Positions 16,781 to 25,090 of a stretch of DNA of 64,000 nucleotides are shown here, in pieces. Each line of letters begins with the position of its first letter. Position 1 is the stretch's first letter. Under the pieces are notes generated by a model, which did not search any database, had not been told where the DNA came from, and saw only the letters and a list, made by a program, of their open reading frames with translations. Origin of the DNA: Enterocloster aldenensis (lineage in GTDB: Bacteria > Bacillota > Clostridia > Lachnospirales > Lachnospiraceae); contig NZ_QVEX01000006.1 in the NCBI RefSeq assembly GCF_003434055.1, positions 269,236-333,235 on the forward strand, in the 5' to 3' direction. Made by a program: the position numbers and the translations under genes.

Positions 16781-17125
16781 TCAGACGCCAAAATGTATCA
16801 TATATTTCTCCCTACGGATTGCCTCGCTTATTTTATCGGCCAGCGCTGCCAACTGCCCATCCCTGTTCATCCTTCTATCCGCTATCACTACCTCCTGGAA
16901 TGCAGGGAGTGATTCCGGCGGTATCAAGGTTATCCCCCACCTAGCGAGCCCAAAATCCGGGCGGTTAAGGTTATGGAAATATGTCTTCAGAAGGACCAGC
17001 TTATCCCACCAGTCCTCTATGTAAACCTCATCATCAATGGACACGCAATGGTATTTTTCCGGGTTATATGAATACTCTCTTGTTTCCATAATATCTTCAA
17101 TGATTCCGAATTCAGCCTTTGCCAT
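16781..17125 (-). CDS. Hypothetical island protein with WGITLIPPESL motif
   Basis: 114 residues behind AGGGAGGTGCTGGT. The N-terminus MAKAEFGIIEDI, EKYHCVSIDDEVYIEDWWDKL (about 24-44), TYFHNLNRPDFGLARWGITL and PPESLPAFQEV are strongly patterned, and its central block is conserved in the decayed copy at 7384-7500. The recurring WGITLIPPES is a good family marker, but I know no function. Part of a leftward multi-gene run. Confidence 0.65.
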   Translation of the reverse strand: MAKAEFGIIEDIMETREYSYNPEKYHCVSIDDEVYIEDWWDKLVLLKTYFHNLNRPDFGLARWGITLIPPESLPAFQEVVIADRRMNRDGQLAALADKISEAIRREKYMIHFGV

Positions 17126-17170
17126 ACCAGCACCTCCCTATACAGTCTGTCTGTGTAGCCCGCTCATCTT

Positions 17171-17641
17171 TTATCCATATGGATACTCAGGCTCGATTTC
17201 ATAATGTATGTCAAACGTTTCAAGTTTGCCAAGCATTTCTCCTATATCATAGGCTCTCCCAGACGCAATCAGATTCCGCTCCTGCGTCAATGCCCGTTTT
17301 GCCTGGAGATAGTTCACATTCATGGCCTTTGCATACGCCTTGATTTCCTCCAAGCTGCAGCCAGATCCGCTTAAAATCAGATATAAATGGTATTCTGTCG
17401 TATCGTACAAAATCGGGCTGAAGGAAGTAATAGCCTCCCCCAGATTCTCAAAACAGGAAAGGAATACAGCTTCTGGTAATGTAATGGTTTCCCCCAGGTC
17501 GTCCGTTACTTTCCTTGCGTCAATTATGTAATCAAATACATAATCCAATCCAACCGTGAAATGCCCATATGGAGGCAGCTGGCGGCAGATGCACATTAGG
17601 CACTGAACACATTCAAATAAAGGCTTACCATCATACCTCAT
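17171..17641 (-). CDS. Hypothetical island protein
   Basis: 156 residues. The N-terminal third has several Cys (ECVQCLMCICRQL) that might bind metal or be coincidental. The middle carries EAVFLSCFENLGEAITSF and EYHLYLILSGSG, and the helical C-terminus ALTQERNLIASGRAYDI and EPEYPYG. Its start overlaps the stop of the upstream gene by four bases (ATGA), so the two are translationally coupled. A C-terminal remnant survives at 7505-7690. Function unknown. Confidence 0.65.
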   Translation of the reverse strand: MRYDGKPLFECVQCLMCICRQLPPYGHFTVGLDYVFDYIIDARKVTDDLGETITLPEAVFLSCFENLGEAITSFSPILYDTTEYHLYLILSGSGCSLEEIKAYAKAMNVNYLQAKRALTQERNLIASGRAYDIGEMLGKLETFDIHYEIEPEYPYG

Positions 17642-18102
17642 ATGCGTACCTCATACGCATGCTTCACATGCAGTGCATGGGTAGCAGAAAAATCCTCAAC
17701 ATCCATCCGGTTATGCCCTAATATGTCTCTGATATGTTCTGGCAGCCTCTCATATTCCAATGGCCTCAGCGGGGCGGAACGTTTTGTGTAATACTCGTGG
17801 AGCGTTGCAACCCCGAACCTTGTGCCATCATCCGAATCAAAATAATATAGCCCTTTGTCAGAAAACTCCCTTGCAGCCTGCTCCGCCTGTTCCATTGACT
17901 TAAAAAACAATGTGCTTTCTGTTATTTTTTCAACTGTGTCAAAATACTCCATCAATTCTTCCGCCCTCTCCACATCCTCACACACAAACTCCGGCAGATA
18001 CCCCTTGCCAGCACTACAGAAAACAGCTATGTTGCCCTTTTTGTCAACGCCGTACCATTCCATGTCCATACAAAAGCATTCGCCGCTGTCTATTCTTGAC
18101 AT
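17638..18102 (-). CDS. Hypothetical island protein
   Basis: 154 residues from the ATG at 18102, 7 bp after AAGGGGG; codons upstream to 18174 overlap the preceding gene and are not used. Features: FCMDMEWYGVDKKGNIAVF at the N-terminus (a start reminiscent of many immunity proteins), STLFFKSMEQAEQAAREFSDKGLYYFDSDDG and SAPLRPLEYERLPEHI. No enzyme motif. Coupled to the next gene by a 4-bp overlap. Confidence 0.66.
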   Translation of the reverse strand: MSRIDSGECFCMDMEWYGVDKKGNIAVFCSAGKGYLPEFVCEDVERAEELMEYFDTVEKITESTLFFKSMEQAEQAAREFSDKGLYYFDSDDGTRFGVATLHEYYTKRSAPLRPLEYERLPEHIRDILGHNRMDVEDFSATHALHVKHAYEVRI

Positions 18103-18115
18103 ATATTCCCCCTTA

Positions 18116-18574
18116 TTAATTCTTATCAAACCACGCGACCAGTTCCATTGTATTTTTCGGCTTGGAACCATCATAATAGTTCACGTCCTCTGTAATCCCG
18201 GTCAGCCGGATTTTCAGACGCTCTCCTTCCGCTTCAACAACCTCCATCTTATTATCGATGGTAGGCTGATGCTCCATATAGTACAGGTTCCCCTCCACAT
18301 CTTCCTCCCGGTTAGGCTGTTCCAGGCAGAATCCCGGCTGCAGGGAAGCCGCTGGGATTTTCAGCGAATAGAAGTTTACCTCCCATGACGGCTCCGCTTC
18401 CAGATATGCCGTATCCTCATGCAGGCCATCCCCCATGCCAAAATCCATTTCCAAGCACAGCATATCCGGGTCATCCTCTGTCCCATCGCCCTCTATGATG
18501 TACCACTTTGCCGTTTCCACCGGATACCGTTCCACGCCACAAAAACGGGTTAAATACAAAACATTCTCATCCAT
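18116..18574 (-). CDS. Hypothetical island protein with two decayed paralogues
   Basis: 152 residues from the ATG at 18574 after GGAGAAG; a GTG at 18598 overlapping the previous stop is possible but lacks a site. Contains TAKWYIIEGDGTEDDPDMLC, AEPSWEVNFYSLKIP (about 85-99), QPGFCLEQPNREEDVEGNLYYMEHQ and a terminal LKIRLTGITEDVNYY, suggesting a beta-rich fold. Decayed copies lie at 11330-11600 and about 7720-7850. Unrecognised family. Confidence 0.68.
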   Translation of the reverse strand: MDENVLYLTRFCGVERYPVETAKWYIIEGDGTEDDPDMLCLEMDFGMGDGLHEDTAYLEAEPSWEVNFYSLKIPAASLQPGFCLEQPNREEDVEGNLYYMEHQPTIDNKMEVVEAEGERLKIRLTGITEDVNYYDGSKPKNTMELVAWFDKN

Positions 18575-18594
18575 TTCTGTTCTTCTCCATATCC

Positions 18595-18876
18595 TCACTT
18601 TTCATACAAGTCATTTCCAAATCTTTTTGCAGAACCCAGCCCGTCAGTTATATCGGAAGCAATATACCTATCTGGTAGTCCTTTCCCCTGCAATAGCAAA
18701 CTTCCTTTATCATCTAGCCAAATCACCTTACGAAGTATGTCGCCATCAAAAAACAGGATATCCTTTCCTGTGGATAATTCAGGCTTCAGACAGTTATTCG
18801 GTATTCCAATGCGTTCCCACGCAGGTTCAATCAGCTCCAGGCCCAAATATTTTCGTTGTTCATTTGTTAATTCCAT
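18595..18876 (-). CDS. Small hypothetical island protein
   Basis: 93 residues. MELTNEQRKYLGLELIEPAWERIG (beginning), ILFFDGDILRKVIWLDDKG (about 40-58) and LPDRYIASDITDG are features of a small beta-rich family often met in immunity arrays; no function known. The ATG is preceded by a weak AAGGAGT site. Confidence 0.68.
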   Translation of the reverse strand: MELTNEQRKYLGLELIEPAWERIGIPNNCLKPELSTGKDILFFDGDILRKVIWLDDKGSLLLQGKGLPDRYIASDITDGLGSAKRFGNDLYEK

Positions 18877-18946
18877 TTACATACTCCTTAATTGCAATAG
18901 AACAATCTAAAGATTTAATTTAACTTTCCACATACAGGGACCTATC

Positions 18947-19612
18947 TCACATATACTTCTGAATCCACTTGAAAAACGCATCTTCCGAGCTTTCATCGTC
19001 CATATTCGCCGGATGCTTCACGACTTCCAGGGCAGTCTTCGGTATCCGGGTGCCGAACGCCTGGGTAACCCAGTTCTGAAACTTTGTATTCGGCTTCACC
19101 ATCACTTCCGCATCCGGATTCTCATTTGGCGGATACGCAAAATCCTCATCCCAACATATTTCATCATACCCAATAGCAATCAGCCTTAAAAAATCCAGCG
19201 CATTATCCGCCAGCATACAGGATAGCATGGAGCCTGAGCCTGAACCCATATGGATAATCTTCAGTTCCCCTTCATCCGTAAGCCAGAACGCCGCCTCGGA
19301 GCCCTCCCCACCGGTCTGTGCAAAGACACATAGCCTTTGCTGCAGTTCCTCATCTTCCCCACTGGCAAACCAATATTTCAAGTTTTCTGTTCCTCCCGGA
19401 TAAAAGATGATTCTGGTTCCTCCCTCTCTTCCATGCTCAGTCCGGCTCGCCATCAGCTCATCCTCTGGAAACAGGACACCATACCTGCAGCCATTTTTAT
19501 CTATATAGAGATGATTATCCTCAATATATTGATATAGCGCCTTTATCTCCTTCGGAATCTGCATACCACTTGGCATCACATTGCGCAACTGATCAATCAT
19601 CCTGTTTTTCAC
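18947..19612 (-). CDS. SUKH (SMI1/KNR4-like) probable immunity protein
   Basis: 221 residues. SUKH-like layout: helical start (PKEIKALYQYIEDNHLYI), GCRYGVLFPEDELM, then FWLTDEGELKIIHMGSGSGSMLSCML and ALDFLRLIAIGYDEICWDED (about 138-157), the last being the most recognisable SUKH stretch, followed by FQNWVTQAFGTRIP. The ATG is preceded by AGGAGGAGTGCTGTGAAAAAC. Likely binds and neutralises a toxin domain; the cognate toxin is not in the window. Confidence 0.75.
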   Translation of the reverse strand: MKNRMIDQLRNVMPSGMQIPKEIKALYQYIEDNHLYIDKNGCRYGVLFPEDELMASRTEHGREGGTRIIFYPGGTENLKYWFASGEDEELQQRLCVFAQTGGEGSEAAFWLTDEGELKIIHMGSGSGSMLSCMLADNALDFLRLIAIGYDEICWDEDFAYPPNENPDAEVMVKPNTKFQNWVTQAFGTRIPKTALEVVKHPANMDDESSEDAFFKWIQKYM

Positions 19613-19678
19613 AGCACTCCTCCTTTGTCTGTCCCTGTGAATGCACCACTGTTTTAAACCTATTTTACCACAGACGCC

Positions 19679-20083
19679 TTATGTTGAGAAGCGTATAACC
19701 AGATGCGTCCGGAATGGCTGGGATGTTCTGACATATTGGAAGTAAAGAAAGCAGTTTTGGTTTATCCCACAGTACCTCAACCTTATCCTGTCAGGCGCAT
19801 CAAGAAATACATAGGTAACCTCATAGCCATCCACGAATCTGCCGCCCCCATGCAATGCACTATATTTCTGTGCGATAACATCCATTTCAGCAAGGTTCTT
19901 CGCAGCAAATATTATATATGGTTTTAGTTTCTCAAAACTTACGGCTTGTCCTTCCAAATCAATCAAAACGTCATCATACCACTTATCTTCATGATAAATC
20001 AAAACCAATGCATCATCTGACAATTTTAACCCATCCGCATCCACAATCAATTTATCAGCATCCTTGTAGCGTTTGTATATCAA
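19679..20083 (-). CDS. Hypothetical island protein, C-terminus possibly frameshifted
   Basis: 134 residues after GGAGGAATAAGTTG. Regular pattern at first: MIYKRYKDADKLIVDADGLKL, LVLIYHEDKWYDDVLIDLEG and YIIFAAKNLAEMDVIAQKYSA, VTYVFLDAPDRIRLRYCG. After about residue 108 the sequence (NQNCFLYFQYVRTSQPF...) changes character and may be out of frame. Unknown family, immunity-like by context. Confidence 0.55.
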   Translation of the reverse strand: MIYKRYKDADKLIVDADGLKLSDDALVLIYHEDKWYDDVLIDLEGQAVSFEKLKPYIIFAAKNLAEMDVIAQKYSALHGGGRFVDGYEVTYVFLDAPDRIRLRYCGINQNCFLYFQYVRTSQPFRTHLVIRFST

Positions 20084-20153
20084 CTTATTCCTCCTCCAGC
20101 CTGCTTATTAAATACAGAAGACCATAACCAAACTATCCCATCCAAACATCAGA

Positions 20154-20674
20154 TTATATCGCTTCCTCAACGCCTTCCAGGACACACATCAGGCTTGCAT
20201 ATGACGCTTCACTTGCCGCCCCATAAAGCATCTGCAGTTCCCCGTCTCCATGCATCCCCCAGCCTCCACAGTCCATGACGGCCACCATGTTGTCCGGCTC
20301 ATTGCTATAGAGGGTAATGCGCATGCCGCAAAGGACCCAGTTTTTATCATCCTCCGTCACATAAACCGGTGGGTCCGGAAGCATCAAATCCTCCCTGCGG
20401 ATTCCGGCGCGCAGACACCCTGGTTCTCATTCAGAAGGATCAAGTAATCCGGTTCCCGCAGCCATTCCCACTTCTGGAAATGTTCCGGCAGCATCCATGT
20501 GTCCTGGACACAGTGGAACGCCTTTGTCCGTCCGGCGGCGCGGTAATAATCCTCCAGCACCCGTGGAAGGGAACCGAACAGCTCCTTCAGATATGCAATT
20601 TCATTCTCCGTATATCCCTCCAATGTATCCACTGCGTAAAGCGGCTTGAACATTTCCCAAAAAGCTGATATCAT
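20154..20674 (-). pseudogene. SUKH-type gene broken by a frameshift
   Basis: Two abutting frames join into one SMI1/KNR4-like protein of about 172 residues. The first (20384-20674, ATG after GAGGAGGATATT) runs MISAFWEMFKPLY, NEIAYLKELFGSLPRVLEDYYRAAG, LILLNENQGVC. The second frame continues AGIRREDLMLPDPPVYVTED, then VLCGMRITLYSN and a helical end at 20154. The switch falls at the CTGCGCGCC bases near 20408-20414; loss of one GC dinucleotide (or gain of a base) restores a single frame. Could also be an assembly error. Confidence 0.75.
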
Positions 20675-20691
20675 AATATCCTCCTCATTTT

Positions 20692-21321
20692 CTATTCATT
20701 GTCAGTTCCTGTACGCCAAAACAGAACCCCCTTCTTCCCCTTGCTTATGGGTTGAATGTCATACACGGAATCCTCATGGCAGGCCCCAAGCTCCTCCACG
20801 ATGGCAAAAGGCCAGGCGTTCGGGCATCCTCCCTGTGCCAGTTCTGCAAGGCTGGTTGAGTCATCCTCAATCTCCAGGCCCGTCTGTATAGCCCTGACAG
20901 GAGGGAATTGCCATACCCTTTTGGAGAATCCCAGAAGTTCCTCAATTCTCTCTTCCTTAAAGCTGACAGGATATCCTTTCGCCAGGACATCCGATTCCGG
21001 TATGATGATTTCATAGGTGAACTCCCCGTCCTCCGGGTAATTGTTCATCCAGAATCCCCGAACCTCGGAATAACCACTAAGCTTATACACCACCTGCTTA
21101 TAATCATGAGAACAGTGTTCCGTGAATCCAAGGTTAAAATCCGCTTCCAGTTTCCGCTGGTTCCATTCAATGGTTTCTTCTAATGAATCCTCCTCATATC
21201 CCCAATAGCCTGAAAAGAATTTCATCCCCGCTTTATCAAGCTCCGTATAGAAATCCTTCACAAACGTGGGATAAAGGGCATCCCTTCTGAACTGAACCGA
21301 TAGATTGAAATATGCAGGCAT
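20692..21321 (-). CDS. Hypothetical island protein, first gene of the leftward run
   Basis: 209 residues from the first ATG downstream of the cassette promoter. MPAYFNLSVQFRRDALYPTF start, KAGMKFFSGYWGYEEDSLEETIEWNQ (about 31-56, shown in part), FTYEIIIPESDVL and a long GCPNAWPFAIVEELG region; C-terminus KGKKGVLFWRT. No recognised domain. A 5' remnant of a paralogue with the same promoter lies at 5170-5366. It heads about eleven leftward genes down to 15851 with few gaps. Confidence 0.66.
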   Translation of the reverse strand: MPAYFNLSVQFRRDALYPTFVKDFYTELDKAGMKFFSGYWGYEEDSLEETIEWNQRKLEADFNLGFTEHCSHDYKQVVYKLSGYSEVRGFWMNNYPEDGEFTYEIIIPESDVLAKGYPVSFKEERIEELLGFSKRVWQFPPVRAIQTGLEIEDDSTSLAELAQGGCPNAWPFAIVEELGACHEDSVYDIQPISKGKKGVLFWRTGTDNE

Positions 21322-21353
21322 ACCGCTGCCCCTTCCGTTCTTTAATAGGATAA

Positions 21354-21383
21354 ATTATATCATATGGCGAGTGGATGCGGCAA
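21354..21383 (-). promoter_or_regulatory. Promoter cassette copy 3, leftward promoter
   Basis: TTGCCG-N18-TATAAT on the minus strand, 33 bp upstream of the 21321 start. The consensus -10 and -35-like box suggest strong constitutive expression of the leftward gene run. Confidence 0.82.
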
Positions 21384-21406
21384 CTGGCAGATGGGCAGGG
21401 AAAGCA

Positions 21407-21435
21407 TTGTAGAATCCAGACGCACATGCTATACT
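21407..21435 (+). promoter_or_regulatory. Promoter cassette copy 3, rightward promoter
   Basis: TTGTAG-N17-TATACT, divergent from the leftward promoter and leading to the GyrI-like gene 56 bp downstream. Same arrangement as 7974-8002. Confidence 0.78.
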
Positions 21436-21490
21436 TTTATAAGCTGATAGTGTTTCTTAAACGAATCGGGATTTGGAGGAAGAAATAATA

Positions 21491-22000
21491 ATGTCAAGTT
21501 TAGAAGTGAACATAGAATATATCGAGCAACAAACAATATACGGAATATGGCAAAAGTCAAATGATAAAACAATTTCCAAAGATATAAAGGCTCTGTCTAA
21601 ACAGTATCATGCCGTGGTTTCCATGCCGGAGGGGAAGGTGTTACCCTATTTTGTTCTGTCCAGAAATTACAATGAGCAAAGCCGCGATTTTGAATTGTTT
21701 ATTGGCAGTGAGATTAACAAGGATGGTTTAGAAAGCTACGTCCTCCCAGCCAGCGAGTACGCCAAAATCACAGTAAAACCTAAATTGGGCTTTTTGTGGG
21801 GTGCTTCTATTGGAGAGGCAAAACAATATTTCTATACAAAATGGCTGCCCACAAGTTCCTTTGAAGCATTAAATTTGGAATATGAGTATCACACAGAAAG
21901 AAGTACGGAAAAGCAGCCGGCGATTGACATTATCTTTGCCATTCGACGCAAAGCTATCAATATAAAATTAGACCCAAAGCGCGTCCGGATAGATAAGTGA
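21491..22000 (+). CDS. GyrI-like / AraC effector-binding domain protein
   Basis: 169 residues from the ATG at 21491 (GGAGGA upstream; the in-frame TTG at 21473 is less likely). A stand-alone GyrI-like small-molecule-binding domain: VNIEYIEQQTIYGIWQKSND, two beta-alpha-beta repeats with FELFIGSEI (about 72-80) and YVLPASEYAKITV, then AKQYFYTKWLPTSSFEAL and a closing strand IDIIFAI. No DNA-binding domain. Such proteins bind hydrophobic ligands or gyrase; here the role is unknown. Confidence 0.75.
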   Translation: MSSLEVNIEYIEQQTIYGIWQKSNDKTISKDIKALSKQYHAVVSMPEGKVLPYFVLSRNYNEQSRDFELFIGSEINKDGLESYVLPASEYAKITVKPKLGFLWGASIGEAKQYFYTKWLPTSSFEALNLEYEYHTERSTEKQPAIDIIFAIRRKAINIKLDPKRVRIDK

Positions 22001-22151
22001 CTTCCCTATGGAGAAGCAATACTTGGGCTTATCCAATAAGAATATCATATCCGAATTGGTTTTTTCGCAATTAACTATGAACCAAGTGTTTTTTTGCATG
22101 GCAATAAAACTTCCAGTGAGGAAGCTTTAAAAAGTATTCATTCGCAGTGCT

Positions 22152-23117
22152 TTAACATCGCATAGGTCCATCTGACCTGCGTCCGCAGGCATATTCAGCC
22201 GAGGCAGGAACCAGATGTCCGCCACAAGCGTTACATTTACAGACATCAACCTGATATATAAGTTTAATCATTGCTGCTGCATCAAGTGATTTCAATCTGG
22301 AGATGTATTTTTTACAGCCCAGAAGATTTCTGCATAACGTAAGCTTTTTGAGCTTGTTTTTATTGGATAGCATACCATAATGACGGATTCGGACAAACCG
22401 TTTCGGTGGCACGTGCATTAGAAAACGGCGGATAAACTCTTCACCGGATACCGTCAGTTCCTTCCATTGCCCTGCATTATTATAATCTTTTACCGCAAAG
22501 GTAACGGATTTTTCATCCATATGTATAATCCTGTGGTTGCTGACCGCAATCCGGTGTGTGTACTTCCCCAGGTATTGAATTACTGCCTGCGCCCCTTGAA
22601 AGGTCTTTTTACAGTAGGGGCTCCATTCTTTCCCATAGCAGATGTCAAGGAGTTCCTTAAAGGCATAATGATTCTGGTATTTCTGGGAGGTACCGTGGAA
22701 TTCAAGTTTCTGGTCTGTCCAAAGCTGTTTGAGTTCCATCAGATACTTACCCCGGAATACTCTGGAAATCACGCGAATCGGCTTCTGGTTGTTGTAGATG
22801 ACAGGGTTCAACTCCTCCGGTACTGTGAATACGACATGAAAGTAAGGTGCATCCAAAACATCTTCTTTTCTGGCATCGACCCATTTTTCCTTTGGGAATT
22901 CCTGACACATGGGACAGTACCTGTTCCTGCAGGAATTATGGTGAATGGTAACCGTGCTGCATTCTTCACAGACACTGATATTCACTCCGAATGCTCCGGT
23001 CTTGCAGTTCATGATACTGTAGGCAGTTTTTCGCTGTACCGCTGAAAGCTTGTGAGACAGTTCATAGGATGGATAGAACTGATTGAAAATATCCTGTATG
23101 GTACATCTGTCACTCAT
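22152..23117 (-). pseudogene. IS91-family transposase with internal deletion
   Basis: 321 codons, open throughout. The N-terminal zinc-binding domain is present (CEECSTVTIHHNSC, CRNRYCPMCQ about 63-71), followed by PYFHVVFTVPEELNPVIYNNQ. The sequence then jumps at about residues 111-113 (near 22780) directly to ISRVFRGKYL, omitting roughly 65 residues that in IS91 transposases contain the HxH metal-binding motif of the HUH nuclease. The C-terminal Tyr motif YLGKYTHRIAVSN is kept. It should be catalytically dead. No clear element ends identified. Confidence 0.8.
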
Positions 23118-23335
23118 TTCCGGTTTCCCTCCGGTCTGTCAAAGGGACTCTTAATGCCGAGAAGAGATTTGTTGCTGACATGGAGATACTTTTGTGTGGT
23201 AACTTAACAATACCGAATTACAGAAGTATTTTCCACTGCTTTTTATTGATTCTTGGAAATATAAACTGCGCCACAGCCTTGGCAGGCCATCGCGCAGCGA
23301 TTTTGTTCAATCGGAATTTGTGGAGGATTGCTTTT

Positions 23336-23818
23336 ATGAAAAATTTGAAAAAATACAAGAATAGTATCTGGAGAGTTCCTTTGGTTGCAGTAATTGCCGG
23401 ATTTCTCTATACTCCAATTTATGTAAGAATTGTGATTCAGTTTGGTGTAATCGAACCCGGTGTGATTGACAGTCGGGTATCACTGATGACTAGCTTAGGA
23501 ATCCTTGCGGCGGTTTTGATATTGGGCGGAATGCTTTTGCTTCGAAAACAGTCGAGAAAGGAAATATTTATTTCCGCCGCTGTTGTTTCTGCTTATGGTT
23601 TGATACTGCCTCTTATCCAAGTCCTCATAGGAGCAACAACGGGACCGACTGCGGTTGTATTTATGTACTTGGGACAGCCGTTGGAATGGACCGGCTTTTT
23701 CTCGGAACTTTCTTTCTACTTAAAGGAACATTTTGAAATTTCGATTTCTGCGATTGGATGGCTGCGGTTTTTAGTTCCCTTCCTTTTTGTGTTATTCGGT
23801 CGTAGAAGAGGTGAATGA
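23336..23818 (+). CDS. Small polytopic membrane protein
   Basis: 160 residues from the ATG at 23336 after GTGGAGGATTG. Four hydrophobic segments: about 14-33 (VPLVAVIAGFLYTPIYV), 47-67 (LGILAAVLILGGMLLL), 75-98 and 138-155. Basic loops (RKQSRKE, GRRRGE) point to the cytoplasm. No family recognised. Its last codons overlap the upstream extension of the next frame, so the two may be cotranscribed. Confidence 0.65.
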   Translation: MKNLKKYKNSIWRVPLVAVIAGFLYTPIYVRIVIQFGVIEPGVIDSRVSLMTSLGILAAVLILGGMLLLRKQSRKEIFISAAVVSAYGLILPLIQVLIGATTGPTAVVFMYLGQPLEWTGFFSELSFYLKEHFEISISAIGWLRFLVPFLFVLFGRRRGE

Positions 23819-23871
23819 AAAAAGATAAATTTCAGTTTATCGAACTGGAACTAAAAGCATTAGGAGGCAAA

Positions 23872-24216
23872 ATGATTTTATACAGACCTGTCGGTACGAA
23901 AGAACTAGAATTAATTAGGGAAAGCAATTATCGAATATTTCCGCCAAGGTTAGCGGACCAGCCTATTTTTTATCCTGTACTTAACGAACAGTACGCAACT
24001 GAGATTGCTTCCGGCTGGAATGTAAAATATAATGAGGACCACAGAGGTTATGTCACAAAGTTTGAGGTAGACGACCAATATTGCGGACAGTTTGAAGTCC
24101 ATCAGGTCGGGGGCGCGCACCATAAGGAGTTATGGGTCCCAGCCGAAAAACTGGGCGAATTTAATAAGCATATCATTGGGGAAATACACATCATTAAAGA
24201 ATTTCCAGATAAATAG
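23872..24216 (+). CDS. Small protein of the 'ADP-ribosylation/crystallin J1'-labelled family
   Basis: 114 residues from the ATG at 23872, 5 bp after AGGAGG. MILYRPVGTKELELIRESNYRIFPPRL, QPIFYPVLNEQYA (about 30-42) and KFEVDDQYCGQFEVHQVGG match a small family that databases loosely label ADP-ribosylation/crystallin J1. The fold may be ADP-ribosyltransferase-like, but no complete catalytic triad can be pointed to. Frequent in immunity arrays. A 3' fragment copy with a frameshift is at 9605-9776. Confidence 0.7.
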   Translation: MILYRPVGTKELELIRESNYRIFPPRLADQPIFYPVLNEQYATEIASGWNVKYNEDHRGYVTKFEVDDQYCGQFEVHQVGGAHHKELWVPAEKLGEFNKHIIGEIHIIKEFPDK

Positions 24217-24259
24217 CGCCTTTTCATGTTGACTGGCAACCGAAAAAATGGTGGACAAA

Positions 24260-24568
24260 ATGACCAATTGCACATTTGAAGATATAAAGGGATTGTTATC
24301 AAAAAGCATCCATGAATATGGTTTTGAGTCAGAATTACGCTTATGCTTTCATGACAACCCGAATGAATACATGATTATAATTTATGATGACCATTGCTCC
24401 TTTCAACGGTGCGGCGCCCCGGAAGAAATAAGCGGCGAATATAATTTTGAATCGTTGGATGAATTGTATAAAGCCCTGCAGATTGATGGTATTGTTTTAG
24501 AGCGGGACTGGGAAAAGGTTAGGGATTTAGAGTGCATCGATTTTGACATATTAGGCCTATGGGGCTAA
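24260..24568 (+). CDS. Hypothetical island protein
   Basis: 102 residues from the ATG at 24260 (GGTGG upstream; an ATG at 24248 is possible). FEDIKGLLSKSIHEYGFESEL, MIIIYDDHCSFQRCG and ESLDELYKALQIDGIVLERDWEKV, ending IDFDILGLWG. A compact alpha/beta protein with acidic patches, unrecognised; probably immunity-type. Confidence 0.62.
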   Translation: MTNCTFEDIKGLLSKSIHEYGFESELRLCFHDNPNEYMIIIYDDHCSFQRCGAPEEISGEYNFESLDELYKALQIDGIVLERDWEKVRDLECIDFDILGLWG

Positions 24569-24664
24569 TGGCGGATTGGACATGCTTCTACGCTCTCTGC
24601 CGGATGTGAATGAAACAGGATTTATCAGGAGATGAAGATAAGCCAATGAAAGGAACTACACATA

Positions 24665-25012
24665 ATGGGAAAATTCAGAAAAATCATAGTGGATAATTCA
24701 GAATATATGTGGCTCTTCCGATATGATGGTTATGACTATCAAAATTTTCCATACCTGTTGATAACCGCAAAAGCTTTTCCCAAAGCAACCCTGCATATAA
24801 ACTTCCCAATTAAGGAGCACTTCCTGCTCAACAGCGGTTTGCCCGCTGTCTTTCAGGGGCAGCGAGTGAGCATAAACTTGAACCAGCCATTGTTCATTTC
24901 CCAGATAATACAACAATGTAGTAAACAGGCAGATTTATCCAACCTGACCGGTTATCATTATCTGAATGGACTAGAAATCTTGAAAACAGCTGGTTATGAA
25001 TTGTTTTGGTAA
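24665..25012 (+). CDS. Hypothetical island protein
   Basis: 115 residues after AAAGGAACTACACATA. Aromatic N-terminal half (SEYMWLFRYDGYDYQNFPYLLI), then INFPIKEHFLLNSG, and a C-terminal GYHYLNGLEILKTAGYELFW. No membrane segment or known motif. Unknown family within the rightward gene run. Confidence 0.62.
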   Translation: MGKFRKIIVDNSEYMWLFRYDGYDYQNFPYLLITAKAFPKATLHINFPIKEHFLLNSGLPAVFQGQRVSINLNQPLFISQIIQQCSKQADLSNLTGYHYLNGLEILKTAGYELFW

Positions 25013-25090
25013 CTTTCAGTCCATATAGGCGTTAAGCAGGGGTTTATCGAAAAGTAGAATTGTTTGAAAATCAGGATTTAAGGTACCAGA

